The notes: generated by a model not told the origin, from the sequence alone. DNA of 64,000 nt from Herbiconiux sp. A18JL235 (GCF_040939305.1 NZ_CP162511.1:2418001-2482000), one strand, 5' to 3'; numbered from the stretch's first letter, positions 26,403 to 37,182 are shown. Made by a program: numbers and translations.

Positions 26403-26557
26403 TTTACGTACCTAACTCTTCAGGGTGATTCGAAAGCGCGATCTGCGACGCTTGGAAGTCTTGGCGTTCTGAAGAGCGATGCTCTAAGCACACCAGCGGT
26501 CAAGCTTACATGAAAGCGTGATTTCGGTCAAAGCAACACGGGTGGGATACTCGGTGC

Positions 26558-26848
26558 GTGACCGTGCTGATCGACAACCCCATGTGGCCAGCCCACGGTA
26601 CCATCTGGGGTCACCTCGTCAGCGACGAATCGCTGGAGGAGCTGCATTCCTTCGCCGAATCGGCGGGACTTCCGCCGCGCAGCTTCGACCTCGACCACTA
26701 CGACGTGCCGGTGGATCGCTACGACGAACTCGTCGCCGCCGGCGCCGTTCCGGTGAGCTACCGCGACCTCGTGGTACGGCTGCGGGCGAGCGGGCTCCGC
26801 GTGCGCGGCAGAGACCGTGGGCAGCGGAAAGGCCGGTCCGCGCACTGA
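26558..26848 (+). CDS. DUF4031 protein
   Basis: A 96-residue protein of DUF4031: T-V-L-I-D-N-P-M-W-P-A-H-G-T-I-W-G-H-L-V-S-D at the N-terminus, then H-Y-D-V-P-V-D-R-Y and S-Y-R-D-L-V-V-R-L-R-A-S-G-L-R, ending in a basic tail. Conserved Asp and His residues could bind metal, but the activity of this family is not known. A GATACT box lies six bases before GTG 26558, indicating a leaderless mRNA. Divergent from rplU. Confidence 0.85.
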   Translation: MTVLIDNPMWPAHGTIWGHLVSDESLEELHSFAESAGLPPRSFDLDHYDVPVDRYDELVAAGAVPVSYRDLVVRLRASGLRVRGRDRGQRKGRSAH

Positions 26849-26910
26849 GCGCGAACCGGCCTTTCGCCGAGTGGTGACGGTGTCCCGGCCTCACGGCCGG
26901 CCCTGGGGCG

Positions 26911-29637
26911 TCAGGAGTCGGTCGACTCCACCGGAGCCGACACCGCGGCCGTCGACACGCGACGGCTGCGCGAGCGACCCTGGCCCGGCTCTTTGGGTGC
27001 GGGCAGTGCGTCGAGCACCGAGTCGAGCAGGCTCGACGCGTCGTGCGCGCTCACCCGCGGCGCCCGCGCGGCCTTCGCCACGGGGATGTCGAGGATGGCG
27101 ATGGGCTCGTCGCTCTGCGGCGCGGCCTCGGCGGCGGAGCGCGTCTCGGCGGCGTCGGACGCGGCAGGAGCAGCGGTCGACCCCGACTCGGGAGCGGCGG
27201 CAGGCGCCGGTGACGACGCTGCGGCGTCGTCGCCGCGCCCGTGCCGCGACTTGCGACGACGCGACGAGCTCGATGCCGCCTTCTGCGCGTCGGCGTTCTT
27301 CGCCGGCGCACCGGACTGCTCGGCGGGCGCAGACTCCGTCACCGTGTCGCCGGCGGGCGCCGCAGTCTCGGCCGCGGGCGCTTCGACCGGTGCGGCAGCG
27401 GCGTCCTTCTCGGCGGGTGCGTGGTGCGCCGCCGCGGCGATCGTGCTCGCCGCGATCTGCGCCAGCGCGTTCTTGGCGTCGTCGGTGATGGCGTGGGTGC
27501 CGCCGTTGCTGTTCGACGACCCCGCCGACGACGAGCCGTGCGAGTGCCCGCTGCCGCCGCCGGAGCCATTCGACCCCTGGCCGCCGCGACCACGTCGGCT
27601 GTTGCCACCGTTCTGGCTGCCGCCGGAGGACTGGCCCCCGTTGCCGCCCGAGCGGTGCTTCACGACCGGGTCGTGGTGAACGATGATGCCGCGGCCGGCG
27701 CAGGTCTCGCAGGGCTCGCTGAACGACTCCAGGAGCCCGAGCCCGAGCTTCTTGCGGGTCATCTGCACCAGGCCGAGCGAGGTGACCTCGGCCACCTGGT
27801 GCTTGGTGCGGTCGCGGCTCAGGCACTCCACCATGCGGCGGAGCACGAGATCGCGGTTCGACTCGAGCACCATGTCGATGAAGTCGACGACGATGATGCC
27901 GCCGATGTCGCGCAGGCGGAGCTGCCGCACGATCTCCTCGGCCGCCTCGAGGTTGTTCTTCGTGACGGTCTCCTCGAGGTTGCCGCCCGAGCCGACGAAC
28001 TTGCCGGTGTTCACGTCGACGACGGTCATCGCCTCGGTGCGGTCGATCACGAGCGAGCCACCCGACGGCAGCCAGACCTTGCGGTCGAGGGCCTTCTCGA
28101 TCTGCTCGCTGATGCGGAACTCGTCGAAGGCGTCGCGGTCGCCCTCGTACTTCTGCACGCGGTCGAGCAGGTCGGGTGCCACGGCGGCGAGGTAGTTCTC
28201 GATGGTGGCCTGCGCGTCGTCGCCCGAGATCACCATGCGGTGGAAGTCCTCGTTGAACACGTCGCGCACGATCTTGATGAGCAGGTCGGGCTCGGAGTGC
28301 AGCAGATGCGGTGCCTGCTGCTTCTTGACCTGCTCGCTGATGTGGGCCCACTGCGAGGTGAGACGGTTCACGTCGAGGGTCAGCTGCTCCTCGGTGGCGC
28401 CCTCGGATGCGGTGCGCACGATGACGCCGACGTTCTCGGGGAGCACCTCCTTCAGGATGCGCTTCAGGCGGGCACGCTCGGTGTCGGGGAGCTTGCGCGA
28501 GATGCCGTTCATCGAACCGTTCGGCACGTACACCAGGTAGCGGCCGGGCAGGCTGACCTGGCTGGTGAGCCGGGCGCCCTTGTGGCCGACGGGGTCTTTG
28601 GTGACCTGCACGAGAACGGTGTCGCCCGACTTGAGGGCCAGCTCGATGCGGCGCGGCTGCGAACCCTTGCCCTCGGATGCTCCTGCCGCCGCCTCCCAGT
28701 CGACCTCGCCGGAGTAAAGCACCGCGTTACGACCGCGGCCGATGTCGACGAAGGCGGCCTCCATGCTGGGGAGCACGTTCTGCACCCGGCCGAGGTAGAC
28801 GTTGCCGATGAGCGAGGCGTCTTGCGCCTTCGCCACGTAGTGCTCGACCAGCACGCCGTCCTCGAGCACGCCGATCTGGATCTTGTCGTTCTTCGCCCGC
28901 ACCACCATCACGCGGTCGACGGCCTCGCGGCGGGCGAGGAACTCGGCCTCGGTGACCACGGGGCGGCGGCGGCCGGCGTCGCGGCCGTCGCGGCGGCGCT
29001 GCTTCTTCGCCTCGAGCCTCGTCGAACCCTTCACCCGCTGCGGCTCGGTGATGAGCTCGGGCTCGCGCGGCGTGCGCACCTTGACGACGGTGTTCGCGGG
29101 GTCGTTGTCTCCGCCGCGCGGCTCCTCGCCGGAGCGACGGCGCGAACGGCGCCTGACCGAGCCCTCCTGGTCGTCGCGATCGGGCCGGTCGTCGCGCTCC
29201 CGCGGGGGCAGGGGCGGCAGATCGGGCAGGTCGGGGGCCTGGAAGAACAGCGAGGTCGTGCTGAGCGCACGGGGCGCCGACGACGTCGTGCCACCCACCG
29301 CATCCAGCGCCGAGGCGGCCGGAGCCGAGAACGGCGCAAGGCCGGGCTGGTCGTCGTGCTCGGGGGCGAGCACGACCGGTGCCTCCACCTCACCGATGCC
29401 GGCTTCGGGCTCGGTCGACCCGGGCTCGGCCGGCCCGGGCGCGGTCGGCTCGGTCGTGACCGGGGCCGCGGGCTCGACGGGCGCGGCCTGCTCCACCGCG
29501 GTCACCTCGGGCCCGGCCGGCGGAGCCGACTGCTCCGGCTTCTTCACCGAGCGGCGTCCGCCGAAGAGCCGCTTGCGCCGCCCCGTTCCTTCTTGGTTGT
29601 TCGAATCGCTGCCATTGTGTGAATTCTTCTCCACCAT
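26911..29637 (-). CDS. rne: Ribonuclease E/G
   Basis: A 908-residue endoribonuclease for mRNA decay and rRNA processing. The catalytic core (about 240-640) has the S1 domain start (G-N-V-Y-L-G-R-V-Q-N-V-L-P-S-M-E-A-A-F-V-D-I-G), the active-site region D-R-T-E-A-M-T-V-V-D-V-N-T-G-K, I-V-V-D-F-I-D-M and the zinc-link C-E-T-C-A-G-R-G. Both flanks are disordered: an Arg/Pro/Glu-rich N-terminal arm and a long Ser/Gly/Ala C-terminal arm, as usual in actinobacteria. ATG 29637 (M-V-E-K-N-S) with AAGGAG upstream is preferred to the longer open frame reaching 29865, which I treat as leader. Nothing else is seen in the 291-base gap to the divergent VKOR gene except promoter-like sequence. Confidence 0.94.
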   Translation of the reverse strand: MVEKNSHNGSDSNNQEGTGRRKRLFGGRRSVKKPEQSAPPAGPEVTAVEQAAPVEPAAPVTTEPTAPGPAEPGSTEPEAGIGEVEAPVVLAPEHDDQPGLAPFSAPAASALDAVGGTTSSAPRALSTTSLFFQAPDLPDLPPLPPRERDDRPDRDDQEGSVRRRSRRRSGEEPRGGDNDPANTVVKVRTPREPELITEPQRVKGSTRLEAKKQRRRDGRDAGRRRPVVTEAEFLARREAVDRVMVVRAKNDKIQIGVLEDGVLVEHYVAKAQDASLIGNVYLGRVQNVLPSMEAAFVDIGRGRNAVLYSGEVDWEAAAGASEGKGSQPRRIELALKSGDTVLVQVTKDPVGHKGARLTSQVSLPGRYLVYVPNGSMNGISRKLPDTERARLKRILKEVLPENVGVIVRTASEGATEEQLTLDVNRLTSQWAHISEQVKKQQAPHLLHSEPDLLIKIVRDVFNEDFHRMVISGDDAQATIENYLAAVAPDLLDRVQKYEGDRDAFDEFRISEQIEKALDRKVWLPSGGSLVIDRTEAMTVVDVNTGKFVGSGGNLEETVTKNNLEAAEEIVRQLRLRDIGGIIVVDFIDMVLESNRDLVLRRMVECLSRDRTKHQVAEVTSLGLVQMTRKKLGLGLLESFSEPCETCAGRGIIVHHDPVVKHRSGGNGGQSSGGSQNGGNSRRGRGGQGSNGSGGGSGHSHGSSSAGSSNSNGGTHAITDDAKNALAQIAASTIAAAAHHAPAEKDAAAAPVEAPAAETAAPAGDTVTESAPAEQSGAPAKNADAQKAASSSSRRRKSRHGRGDDAAASSPAPAAAPESGSTAAPAASDAAETRSAAEAAPQSDEPIAILDIPVAKAARAPRVSAHDASSLLDSVLDALPAPKEPGQGRSRSRRVSTAAVSAPVESTDS

Positions 29638-29928
29638 CTCTGGTGCACTCCTTGCCAGCCGGTGGCCCGGGGCCTCCGGCAGGTACTCTCGCGAGCGAGG
29701 CTCCGCTTCGCGGAACACCTCGCCGAACCATCTCATGCGCCGGGCGGGCGTCGTGCCCTCCGCGGTCGCTCTGTCTGTGAACACCGGCGGTGTTCGAATC
29801 GGGTCGGAGCGCCTGTCGGCGGCCGCCCGATAAGTCTTCTCGGCATCCGCGACCAGCGCGGACACCTTCCAGCGATTATCGCACGCATTCCCAGATCGGT
29901 CGTGAAGGCCCCGTGCAATAATCCCTAG

Positions 29929-30543
29929 GTGCCAGCCGAGACCTCTGCCTCCCGCCGCCCGATCGGCCTCGCGATCTTCCTCGTCGTGGCCGGTGTGCTG
30001 GGCTGGTTCGCGTCGTTCGATCTCACGCTGGAGCGCATCGAGACGCTGATCGATCCGAGCTACGTGCCGAGCTGCAACATCTCACCGCTCGTCACCTGCG
30101 GCCCCAACATGGCGAGCCCCCAGGGAGCGCTGTTCGGGTTCCCCAACCCGATCATCGGCGTGGCGGCTTTCGTCGCACCGATCGTGGTGGGCGTCGCCAT
30201 CCTCGCCGGGGCCCGGTTCGCGAAGTGGTTCTGGGTGATCTTCAACCTCGGCTTCGCGCTGGCGCTGTGGTTCGTGATCTGGCTGATGATCCAGTCGATC
30301 TTCGTGCTCGGCACCCTCTGCCCCTACTGCATGCTGGTGTGGAGTGTCGTCATACCGCTGTTCTGGTACGTCACGGCCTACAACCTCAAAGAGGGCAACT
30401 TCGGCAACCGGGGCGCGAGCCGCGAGATCGCGGCGATGGCTTACCCCTGGGTGTGGACGCTGGTGCTGCTCAGCTACCTCGCGGTCGTGGTGATGGCGCA
30501 GCTGCGCCTCGACGCCATCACCACGATCCTGCAGACGCTCTAA
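29929..30543 (+). CDS. Vitamin K epoxide reductase (VKOR)-family protein
   Basis: A 204-residue membrane protein with about five helices. VKOR proteins recycle a DsbA-type partner to make disulfides outside the membrane, passing electrons to menaquinone. The loop cysteines C49 and C57 (P-S-C-N-I-S-P-L-V-T-C) and the active-site pair C131-P-Y-C134 are present. No fused thioredoxin domain. GTG 29929 has an AATAAT box six bases before it and no ribosome site, consistent with a leaderless mRNA. Divergent from rne and convergent with ndk. Confidence 0.92.
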   Translation: MPAETSASRRPIGLAIFLVVAGVLGWFASFDLTLERIETLIDPSYVPSCNISPLVTCGPNMASPQGALFGFPNPIIGVAAFVAPIVVGVAILAGARFAKWFWVIFNLGFALALWFVIWLMIQSIFVLGTLCPYCMLVWSVVIPLFWYVTAYNLKEGNFGNRGASREIAAMAYPWVWTLVLLSYLAVVVMAQLRLDAITTILQTL

Positions 30544-30546
30544 TTC

Positions 30547-30969
30547 CTAGGCGAACCAGAGGGCGAGCTCGCGCTCGGCCGACTCGGGCGAGTCGCTGCC
30601 GTGCACGAGGTTCTGCTGCACGGCGAGGCCCCAGTCGCGCCCGAGGTCGCCACGGATCGTGCCGGGAGCCGCGTTGGTGGGGTCGGTGGTGCCGGCCAGC
30701 GAGCGGAAGCCCTCGATCACGCGGTTGCCCGCGATGCGGAGTGCCACGACGGGGCCCGACTCCATGAACTCGACGAGCGGCTCGTAGAACGGCTTGCCCT
30801 GGTGCTCCTCGTAGTGGGCGGCGAGCAGCTCGCGCTCGGGCTGCAGCAGCTTCACGTCGACGAGCTGGTAGCCCTTGGCCTCGATGCGGCGGAGGATCTC
30901 CCCGGTGAGGTTGCGGGCGACGCCGTCGGGCTTGATGAGAACGAGGGTTTCTTCGACGTGAGTGGTCAT
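30547..30969 (-). CDS. ndk: Nucleoside diphosphate kinase
   Basis: Transfers phosphate between NTPs and NDPs through a phosphohistidine. The 140-residue protein is standard length, with L-I-K-P-D-G-V (11-17), active-site region N-L-V-H-G-S-D (His123) and ending E-L-A-L-W-F. The last gene of a folC-DUF4233-ndk group. ATG 30969 is chosen because it gives the canonical N-terminus and a TAGGCT box lies seven bases upstream; in-frame GTG 30975 is an alternative. Confidence 0.97.
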   Translation of the reverse strand: MTTHVEETLVLIKPDGVARNLTGEILRRIEAKGYQLVDVKLLQPERELLAAHYEEHQGKPFYEPLVEFMESGPVVALRIAGNRVIEGFRSLAGTTDPTNAAPGTIRGDLGRDWGLAVQQNLVHGSDSPESAERELALWFA

Positions 30970-30994
30970 GACCACGAGCCTACCGAAACCGAGC

Positions 30995-31369
30995 TCAGCG
31001 TTCTTCGGTCTGCTCCGCCCCCTGGGCGGCTGCGAAGGCGGCCTTCTGGCGGTCGATCTGGCCGCCCTTGATCATGCAGAACGCGTAGAGCCCGATGAAC
31101 ACCACGGCGACGATCGCGAGCATCGGAACCAGGATGCAGGTGGCCGCGATCACCGCCTGCAGCGCCCATCCGAGCGCGTAGCCCCAGCGGTAGCGCAGCA
31201 GCACGGTGCTCGCGAGCAGCAGCACGCAGAGCACGGCGCCGCCGCCCAGCGCGAGCGGAGCCGGGAGGATCTTGAGGCCGAAGATGACGAGCGCCGCGAA
31301 GAACATGACGACCGACTCGAAGCCGAGCACGATCGCCCCGAGGCTCTGGCGAACGGAACCGCCTCTCAC
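30995..31369 (-). CDS. DUF4233 membrane protein
   Basis: A 124-residue protein with four hydrophobic helices and a polar C-terminal tail (D-R-Q-K-A-A-F-A-A-A). DUF4233 is almost always found between folC and ndk in actinobacteria; its role is unknown. I start it at GTG 31369, whose GTGA overlaps the folC stop and which lies seven bases after AGGAGG. ATG 31375, two codons upstream, is too close to that ribosome site. Confidence 0.88.
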   Translation of the reverse strand: MRGGSVRQSLGAIVLGFESVVMFFAALVIFGLKILPAPLALGGGAVLCVLLLASTVLLRYRWGYALGWALQAVIAATCILVPMLAIVAVVFIGLYAFCMIKGGQIDRQKAAFAAAQGAEQTEER

Positions 31370-32829
31370 TTCCATTCCTCCTGCGCGGCGATGCCGATGA
31401 CTTCGCCCACCAGGGTGATCGAGCCCGTGACGAGCACCGCTCCCTGCTCGGTCTCCCCCGCGAGTTCGCGCGCCTGGTCGAGCGCATCGCGCAGATCAGT
31501 CTCGACCACGACCCGTTCGGCACCGGCGACGGCCACCACGGTGGAGGCAAGCTCGTCGGGGTCGATCGCGCGGTCGGACGAGGAGGTGGTCACGACGAAC
31601 TCGTCGACGACGGGGTCGAGGGCCCTGATGATGCCCGCCACGTCTTTGTCGGCCAGCACGGCGACGACCGCGACGACCTTGTCGAAGGTGAAGAACTCCT
31701 TCACGGCCCCCGCGAGGGCCTCGGCACCACCCGGGTTGTGCGCAGCGTCGACGAGCACGGTCGGCTCCGTGCCGACCAGCTGCAACCGGCCGGGCGAGGT
31801 GACCGTGGCGAAACCCTCGGTGAGCACGTCGTCGACCAGCGGCTGGCTGCCGCCGCCGAGGAACGACTCCACCGCGGCGACCGCGACCGCCGCGTTGTGT
31901 CCCTGGTGCGTGCCGTAGAGCGGGAGGAAGAGCTCCTCGTACCGGCCGGCGAGCCCCCGGATGGAGACCAGCTGACCTCCGACCGCCACGGTCGAGCTCT
32001 CCAGCGCGAACTGCTCGCCCTCGACTGCCAGTGTCGACTCCGACAGCTCGGCGGCCCGGGCCAGTTCTGCCAGCGCACCGGCGGGCTGGAGGGCGGAGAC
32101 CACCTGGGCAGCGGGCTTGACGATGCCCGACTTCGTGCGGGCGATCTCCTCGACGGTGTTGCCGAGCCGAGCGGTGTGGTCGAGCGAGATGGGCGTGAAC
32201 ACGGCGACCTGACCGTCGGCGACGTTGGTGGAGTCCCACTCGCCGCCCATGCCGACCTCGATGACGGCGACGTCGACGGGTGCTTCGGCGAAGCTCGCGA
32301 AGGCCAGCACCGTGAGCGCCTCGAAGAAGGTCAGCCGCGGCTCGCCCGCCGCCTCCAGCTCGCCGTCGACGAGTTCGAGGAAGGGCTCGATGTCGCGCCA
32401 GTTCGCCGCGAGCGCCTCGTTCGAGATGGGCCGGCCGTCGATCATGATGCGCTCGTTGAGGCGCTCGAGGTGTGGGCTGGTGAACAGGCCGGTGCGGAGG
32501 CCGTAGGCGCGCAGGATGCTCTCGGTGATGCGGCTGGTCGAGGTCTTGCCGTTGGTGCCGGTGAGGTGGATGACCGAGTACGCCCGCTGCGGGTCGCCGA
32601 GCAGCTCGACGGCGCGGCGGGTGGCGGAGAGCCGCGGTTGGGGGGCGGCCTCCCCGAGCCGGGCGAGCAGGGCCGCGTAGACGGCGTCGCCCTCCTCGAC
32701 GAACTCGTCGGGCGCGTCGAGACCGACGGCGTCGAACTCGTCGCCCTCGCCCTCACCGTCACGCGACTCGGGGTCGTTCGGGTCGTCGGCCGGGGGGCCG
32801 AAGTCTCCTCCGAAGAACTGGTCAGACAT
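31366..32829 (-). CDS. folC: Folylpolyglutamate synthase / dihydrofolate synthase
   Basis: A Mur-ligase-like ATP-dependent enzyme that adds glutamate to (dihydro)folate. The 487 residues include the P-loop T-G-T-N-G-K-T-S (about 92-99), [12 protein letters not shown] (about 190-200) and the C-terminal D-A-A-H-N-P-G-G-A motif. The first 40 residues are acidic and low-complexity and may be disordered. The ATG overlaps the ileS stop by eight bases, and the stop overlaps the DUF4233 start, so ileS-folC-DUF4233 behave as one operon. Confidence 0.95.
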   Translation of the reverse strand: MSDQFFGGDFGPPADDPNDPESRDGEGEGDEFDAVGLDAPDEFVEEGDAVYAALLARLGEAAPQPRLSATRRAVELLGDPQRAYSVIHLTGTNGKTSTSRITESILRAYGLRTGLFTSPHLERLNERIMIDGRPISNEALAANWRDIEPFLELVDGELEAAGEPRLTFFEALTVLAFASFAEAPVDVAVIEVGMGGEWDSTNVADGQVAVFTPISLDHTARLGNTVEEIARTKSGIVKPAAQVVSALQPAGALAELARAAELSESTLAVEGEQFALESSTVAVGGQLVSIRGLAGRYEELFLPLYGTHQGHNAAVAVAAVESFLGGGSQPLVDDVLTEGFATVTSPGRLQLVGTEPTVLVDAAHNPGGAEALAGAVKEFFTFDKVVAVVAVLADKDVAGIIRALDPVVDEFVVTTSSSDRAIDPDELASTVVAVAGAERVVVETDLRDALDQARELAGETEQGAVLVTGSITLVGEVIGIAAQEEWK

Positions 32830-35800
32830 CTCGGGTCACCGACTTCCGGCTCAGGGCGATCACGAATTCGTCGGCGTTGGCGTACTTGCCCGCACCGACC
32901 CGGGCGAAGCTCTCGGGCGAGGAGTGGACCACGGCGGGCAGCCACTCCGACGCGAGCACGTCGCGATAGCCCTCGAGCGCGGCGGCGTCGGCGGGCGACC
33001 GCACCGCGAACGAGGTGGCGAGCGTCTCCCCGGCCACGTCGACGGAGGCGAGGGCGGTGCGCACCGCATCCGCGTCCGCATCCGAGAAGAACACCAGGTC
33101 GAGCGCGATGCGGTCGCTCACGTCGAAGCCAGCCGACTTGCGGGCCTCCTGCACGGCACGGATGACGTCGCGCGCGAGCCCCTCGCCCTCGAGCTCGGGC
33201 GTCAGGGTGGTGTCGAGCAGCACGAAGCCTCCGCCCGGCAGCAGGGCGAGCGCGGTGGAGGAGCCGGGGCCCTCGGCGTCGGCCTCGCCGAGCGAGGCCT
33301 CCAGCACGAGCTCGTACTCCCCCGCCAGCAGCTGGATGCCGCCGGCGGTGACCACGCCGTTCTCCTCGCTCCACTGCCCGTCGCGGGCCGCCTTGATGGC
33401 CTGCTGCACCTGCTTGCCGAGACGCGGGCCGGCCACCCGGGCGTTCACGGTGAGCTTCGAGGTGATGCCGAACTCGGCGGCGCTGGTGGCGCTCTGCTCG
33501 ACGACGGTCACGCTCTTCACGTTGAGCTCGTCGCGCAGGATCGACTCGAACTGCGCAAGCGACTCGGCGCCGTCGGCGACGATGGTGAGGCCCGCCAGCG
33601 GCAGCCGAACCCGCAGGCCGTTGAGCTTGCGGAGCGACAGCACGGTCGACGAGATGGAGCGCACCGTGTCCATGGTGTGCACGAGGCCGGGGTCGGCCGG
33701 GAAGAGGTTCTCGTTCGGCCAGTCGGTGAGGTGCACGCTGCGGCCGCCGGTGAGACCCTTCCACATGGCGTCGGAGACGAGCGGAATGAGCGGGGCGGCG
33801 ACTCGGGTGACGGTCTCCAGCACGGTGAACAGGGTGTCGAACGCGTCCCTGTCGTCACCCGACCAGAAGCGGTCACGCGAGCGTCGCACGTACCAATTCG
33901 TGAGCACGTCGGCGAAGTCGCGCAGCTTCGCCGAGGCGAGCGTCGCATCCAGCCCCTCCAGATCGGCCGTGACCGACTGCACCAGCTCCCGCGTCTTGGC
34001 CAGGAGATACCGGTCGAGCACATCCGTGGAGTCGGTGCGCCACACTGCCTCATAGCCCCCCTCCTGCGCGCTGTTCGCGTAGAGGGTGAAGAAGTAGTAC
34101 GTGCTCCAGAGCGGCAGCAGCAGCTCGCGCACGCCCTGCCGGATGCCCTCCTCGGTCACCACCAGGTTGCCGCCGCGCAGCACCGACGACGACATGAGGA
34201 ACCAGCGCATCGCATCCGAGCCGTCGCGGTCGAACACCTCCGACACGTCGGGGTAGTTGCGCAGCGACTTCGACATCTTCTGCCCGTCGGAGCCCAGCAC
34301 GATGCCGTGGCTGATGACGTTCTTGAACGCCGGCCGGTCGAACAGCGCGGTGGAGAGCACGTGCATCACGTAGAACCAGCCACGGGTCTGCCCGATGTAC
34401 TCCACGATGAAGTCGGCGGGGCTGTGGGTGGCGAACCAGTCCTCGTTCTCGAACGGGTAGTGCACCTGGGCGAACGGCATCGAACCCGAGTCGAACCAGA
34501 CGTCGAAGACGTCCTCGATGCGGCGCATCGTGGAACGGCCCGTCGGGTCGTCGGGGTTCGGGCGGGTGAGCTCGTCGATGAACGGGCGGTGCAGGTCAGG
34601 CTGCCCCTCGCGGTTCAGCGGGAGCCGCCCGAAGTCGGCCTCGAGCTCGGCCAGCGAGCCGTAGACGTCGACGCGCGGGTACTCGGGGTCGTCGCTCTTC
34701 CAGACCGGGATGGGCGAGCCCCAGTAGCGGTTGCGCGAGATCGACCAGTCGCGGGCACCGGAGACCCACTTGCCGAACTGCCCGTCCTTGACGTTCTCGG
34801 GAACCCACTCGATCTGCTGGTTGAGCTCCTCCATGCGGTCGCGGATGGTCGTGACGCGCACGAACCAGCTGGAGACCGCCTTGTAGATGAGCGGGTTGCG
34901 GCAGCGCCAGCAGTGCGGGTAGCTGTGCTCGTAGCTCGCCTGGCGCAGCAGCCGTCCCTGCGCCTTGAGCAGCTGGGTGAGCGGCTTGTTGGCGTCGAAG
35001 ACCTGCAGGCCCTCGACGTCTCTCACGGTGGAGAGGAACCGGCCGCCGTCGTCGACGGAGATGATGACGGGGATGCCTGCAGCCTCGCAGACCTTCTGGT
35101 CTTCCTCACCGTAGGCGGGGGCTTGGTGCACGATGCCGGTGCCGTCGGTGGTGGAGACGTAGTCGGCGACGAGGATCTGCCAGGCGTTCTGCGTTCCCCA
35201 CTTCTCGGCGTCGGCGTAGTAGTCCCAGAGGCGGTCGTAGGCGACGCCCTCGAGCTGGCGGCCGGTGATCGTGCGGGTGACTGCGGCACGGGCGTCGTCG
35301 GCAGAGTCGTAGCCGAGGTCTTTGGCGTAGTTGCCGACGAGGTCGAGGGCGAGGAGGTACTCGGCGCCGAGAACGGTGATCGAGCCGGTGCCGGTGCCCA
35401 CGCCCGGGCTGCCTGCGGTCGCCTCGGCGGTCTCTCGCGAGACCTCGGTGTCGGCCGTACCGTTCGGCCCGGCGGGCACCACGGCGTACTCGATGTCGGG
35501 CCCGACGGCGAGGGCCAGGTTGGTGGGCAGGGTCCAGGGGGTGGTGGTCCAGGCGAGGGCGCGCACGGCGGTGAGGCCGAGCGCCTCGGCACGCGAGCCG
35601 ACGAGCGGGAAGGTCACCGTCACCGTCTGGTCCTGACGCATCTTGTAGACGTCGTCGTCCATCCGCAGCTCGTGGTTCGACAGCGGCGTCTCGTCTTTCC
35701 AGCAGTACGGCAGCACGCGGTAGCCCTCGTAGGCGAGACCCTTCGTGTGCAGTTGCTTGAAGGCCCAGAGCACGCTCTCCATGTAGGTGATGTCGAGGGT

Positions 35801-36271
35801 CTTGTAGTCGTTGTCGAAGTCGACCCAGCGGGCCTGACGGGTGACGTACTCCTGCCACTCCTTCGTGTACTGCAGCACGGAGCGGCGGCTGGCGTCGTTG
35901 AAGACCTCGACGCCCATCTCCTCGATCTGGCTCTTCTCGGTGATGCCGAGCTGCTTCATGGCCTCGAGCTCGGCGGGGAGGCCGTGCGTGTCCCACCCGA
36001 AGCGCCGGTCGACCTTCTTGCCGCGCATGGTCTGGAATCGCGGGAAGACGTCTTTGGCATAACCGGTGAGCAGGTGCCCGTAGTGCGGCAGGCCGTTCGC
36101 GAACGGCGGGCCGTCGTAGAACACCCACTCGGGTGCGCCCTCGCGATGACGGATCGACTCGCGGAAGGTGTCGTCGCCCTTCCAGAACGCGAGCACGCCC
36201 TTCTCGACCGCGGGGAAGCTCGGCGAGGGAACGACGGAACTGAAGTCGTCGGAGTCTTTGGGGTACGTCAT
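32822..36271 (-). CDS. ileS: Isoleucyl-tRNA synthetase
   Basis: Class I synthetase charging tRNA-Ile, 1149 residues. The HIGH-type motif is H-Y-G-H (63-66) after G-P-P-F-A-N-G-L-P; the K-M-S-K-S motif is near residue 665; the editing domain lies in between ([20 protein letters not shown]). The C-terminal anticodon-binding region and a DUF5915-like end are typical of the long actinobacterial/eukaryote-like type. ATG 36271 has AGGAG at good spacing. A T-box leader lies directly upstream and should raise expression when uncharged tRNA-Ile accumulates. Confidence 0.97.
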   Translation of the reverse strand: MTYPKDSDDFSSVVPSPSFPAVEKGVLAFWKGDDTFRESIRHREGAPEWVFYDGPPFANGLPHYGHLLTGYAKDVFPRFQTMRGKKVDRRFGWDTHGLPAELEAMKQLGITEKSQIEEMGVEVFNDASRRSVLQYTKEWQEYVTRQARWVDFDNDYKTLDITYMESVLWAFKQLHTKGLAYEGYRVLPYCWKDETPLSNHELRMDDDVYKMRQDQTVTVTFPLVGSRAEALGLTAVRALAWTTTPWTLPTNLALAVGPDIEYAVVPAGPNGTADTEVSRETAEATAGSPGVGTGTGSITVLGAEYLLALDLVGNYAKDLGYDSADDARAAVTRTITGRQLEGVAYDRLWDYYADAEKWGTQNAWQILVADYVSTTDGTGIVHQAPAYGEEDQKVCEAAGIPVIISVDDGGRFLSTVRDVEGLQVFDANKPLTQLLKAQGRLLRQASYEHSYPHCWRCRNPLIYKAVSSWFVRVTTIRDRMEELNQQIEWVPENVKDGQFGKWVSGARDWSISRNRYWGSPIPVWKSDDPEYPRVDVYGSLAELEADFGRLPLNREGQPDLHRPFIDELTRPNPDDPTGRSTMRRIEDVFDVWFDSGSMPFAQVHYPFENEDWFATHSPADFIVEYIGQTRGWFYVMHVLSTALFDRPAFKNVISHGIVLGSDGQKMSKSLRNYPDVSEVFDRDGSDAMRWFLMSSSVLRGGNLVVTEEGIRQGVRELLLPLWSTYYFFTLYANSAQEGGYEAVWRTDSTDVLDRYLLAKTRELVQSVTADLEGLDATLASAKLRDFADVLTNWYVRRSRDRFWSGDDRDAFDTLFTVLETVTRVAAPLIPLVSDAMWKGLTGGRSVHLTDWPNENLFPADPGLVHTMDTVRSISSTVLSLRKLNGLRVRLPLAGLTIVADGAESLAQFESILRDELNVKSVTVVEQSATSAAEFGITSKLTVNARVAGPRLGKQVQQAIKAARDGQWSEENGVVTAGGIQLLAGEYELVLEASLGEADAEGPGSSTALALLPGGGFVLLDTTLTPELEGEGLARDVIRAVQEARKSAGFDVSDRIALDLVFFSDADADAVRTALASVDVAGETLATSFAVRSPADAAALEGYRDVLASEWLPAVVHSSPESFARVGAGKYANADEFVIALSRKSVTRDV

Positions 36272-36289
36272 GGTTCTCCTGGAAGGCCG

Positions 36290-36478
36290 GTGTCTGCTGC
36301 CTGTTCCACGAGGACGGCGGTCGCCCGCCGTGGTACCACCTCGCTTGCCACCCGCTGCTCGCGCCTCGGTCGACCGCTCGTTCATAGGCTGTGACGGGCC
36401 CGACCCGTTCGGTTCTACTGGGCCCCGGTCTCCCGGTGCCGTTCTTCCGAAGACTCCCCGGTGATTGCCGGTTCACAG
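36290..36478 (-). promoter_or_regulatory. T-box riboswitch of ileS
   Basis: The minus-strand leader carries the T-box core G-A-G-G-T-G-G-T-A-C-C-A-C-G-G at about 36328-36344, which pairs with the tRNA acceptor end. A candidate isoleucine specifier ATC (36465-36463) lies in a bulged stretch CAATCACC near the 5' end, followed by a hairpin around TCTTCGGAAGA. Downstream are GC hairpins and the ileS ribosome site. Actinobacterial ileS T-boxes with very short stem I are known to act mostly on translation; that mode is inferred here. Confidence 0.88.
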
Positions 36479-36495
36479 TCGTTCAACAGCCGATT

Positions 36496-37077
36496 CTAGC
36501 CGATCCTGAAGCCCTCGAGCACGGGATGCACGGCCCGGTCGAGATACCACTCCAAGGGCCTGCGATCGGGGCCGTCGGCGGCCCAGCGGCCGACCGCCGC
36601 GGCGGAGGCGCCGACCACGGCGAGCGCCGCGGCTCGCGCGGTGAGGGCGTCGAGCCCGCGGCCGATGAGGAAGAGCTCGACGGCGTCGGCGTGGGCGAGC
36701 GCCCGGGCGAGGCCGGCGGCCCGCAGCTCGTCGTCGACTCCCATGGTCTGGCCCTGGGTGAGCACCAGCGGGGCGCGGGTGGCGGTGACGCCGGCGGCGG
36801 TGCGCGCCAGCGCGAGTTCGAGCGCGGAGAGCGGGCCGACGTCGGCGGGCGCGTCGGCGAGGGAGCCGGCGAGCGAGGCGAGGCTCTCGTCGAGCTCGAT
36901 CCAGAGCAGGTCGCTCTTCGAGCCGAAGTAGTTGAAGAAGGTGTTGCGGCTGACCCCGGCGCGGCGGGTGATCTGCTCGATCGTCGTGTTCGCGTAGCCC
37001 TGTTCGAGGAAGAGCTCCGAGGCTGCTTCCTCGAGCATCGCCTTGGAGGAGGCACGGGGGCGGCCGGCGGGTGGCAT
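36496..37077 (-). CDS. TetR-family regulator
   Basis: A 193-residue repressor. The N-terminal HTH (about 10-55) includes A-S-E-L-F-L-E-Q-G-Y-A-N-T-T-I-E-Q-I, R-A-G-V-S-R-N-T-F-F-N-Y-F-G-S-K. The C-terminal domain is Ala-rich and variable. ATG 37077 (M-P-P-A-G-R-P-R) has GGGGAG nine bases upstream, so it is preferred to a longer frame. It is divergent from an oligopeptide-type ABC operon, which it probably controls; the 105-base gap contains an AT-rich stretch (about 37097-37125) suitable for an operator. Confidence 0.88.
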   Translation of the reverse strand: MPPAGRPRASSKAMLEEAASELFLEQGYANTTIEQITRRAGVSRNTFFNYFGSKSDLLWIELDESLASLAGSLADAPADVGPLSALELALARTAAGVTATRAPLVLTQGQTMGVDDELRAAGLARALAHADAVELFLIGRGLDALTARAAALAVVGASAAAVGRWAADGPDRRPLEWYLDRAVHPVLEGFRIG

Positions 37078-37182
37078 CGACACGTCTCCCCTCGGGAATA
37101 ATTTGATTCCGTCCAACAATTAGACTGAACGCGGTCACAGCAGATCGCTCCCCCACCCTCCCACACCAGACAGGTCGACACC

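Noticed and set aside
29638..29865. In-frame 76-codon extension of RNase E/G
   Set aside because: Lacks conservation-like features, reaches into the divergent promoter region, and a ribosome site precedes ATG 29637.
32924..36394. Plus-strand frame of 1156 codons opposite ileS
   Set aside because: Antisense shadow of a conserved synthetase; composition is Val/Gly/Arg/Glu-rich with no domain.
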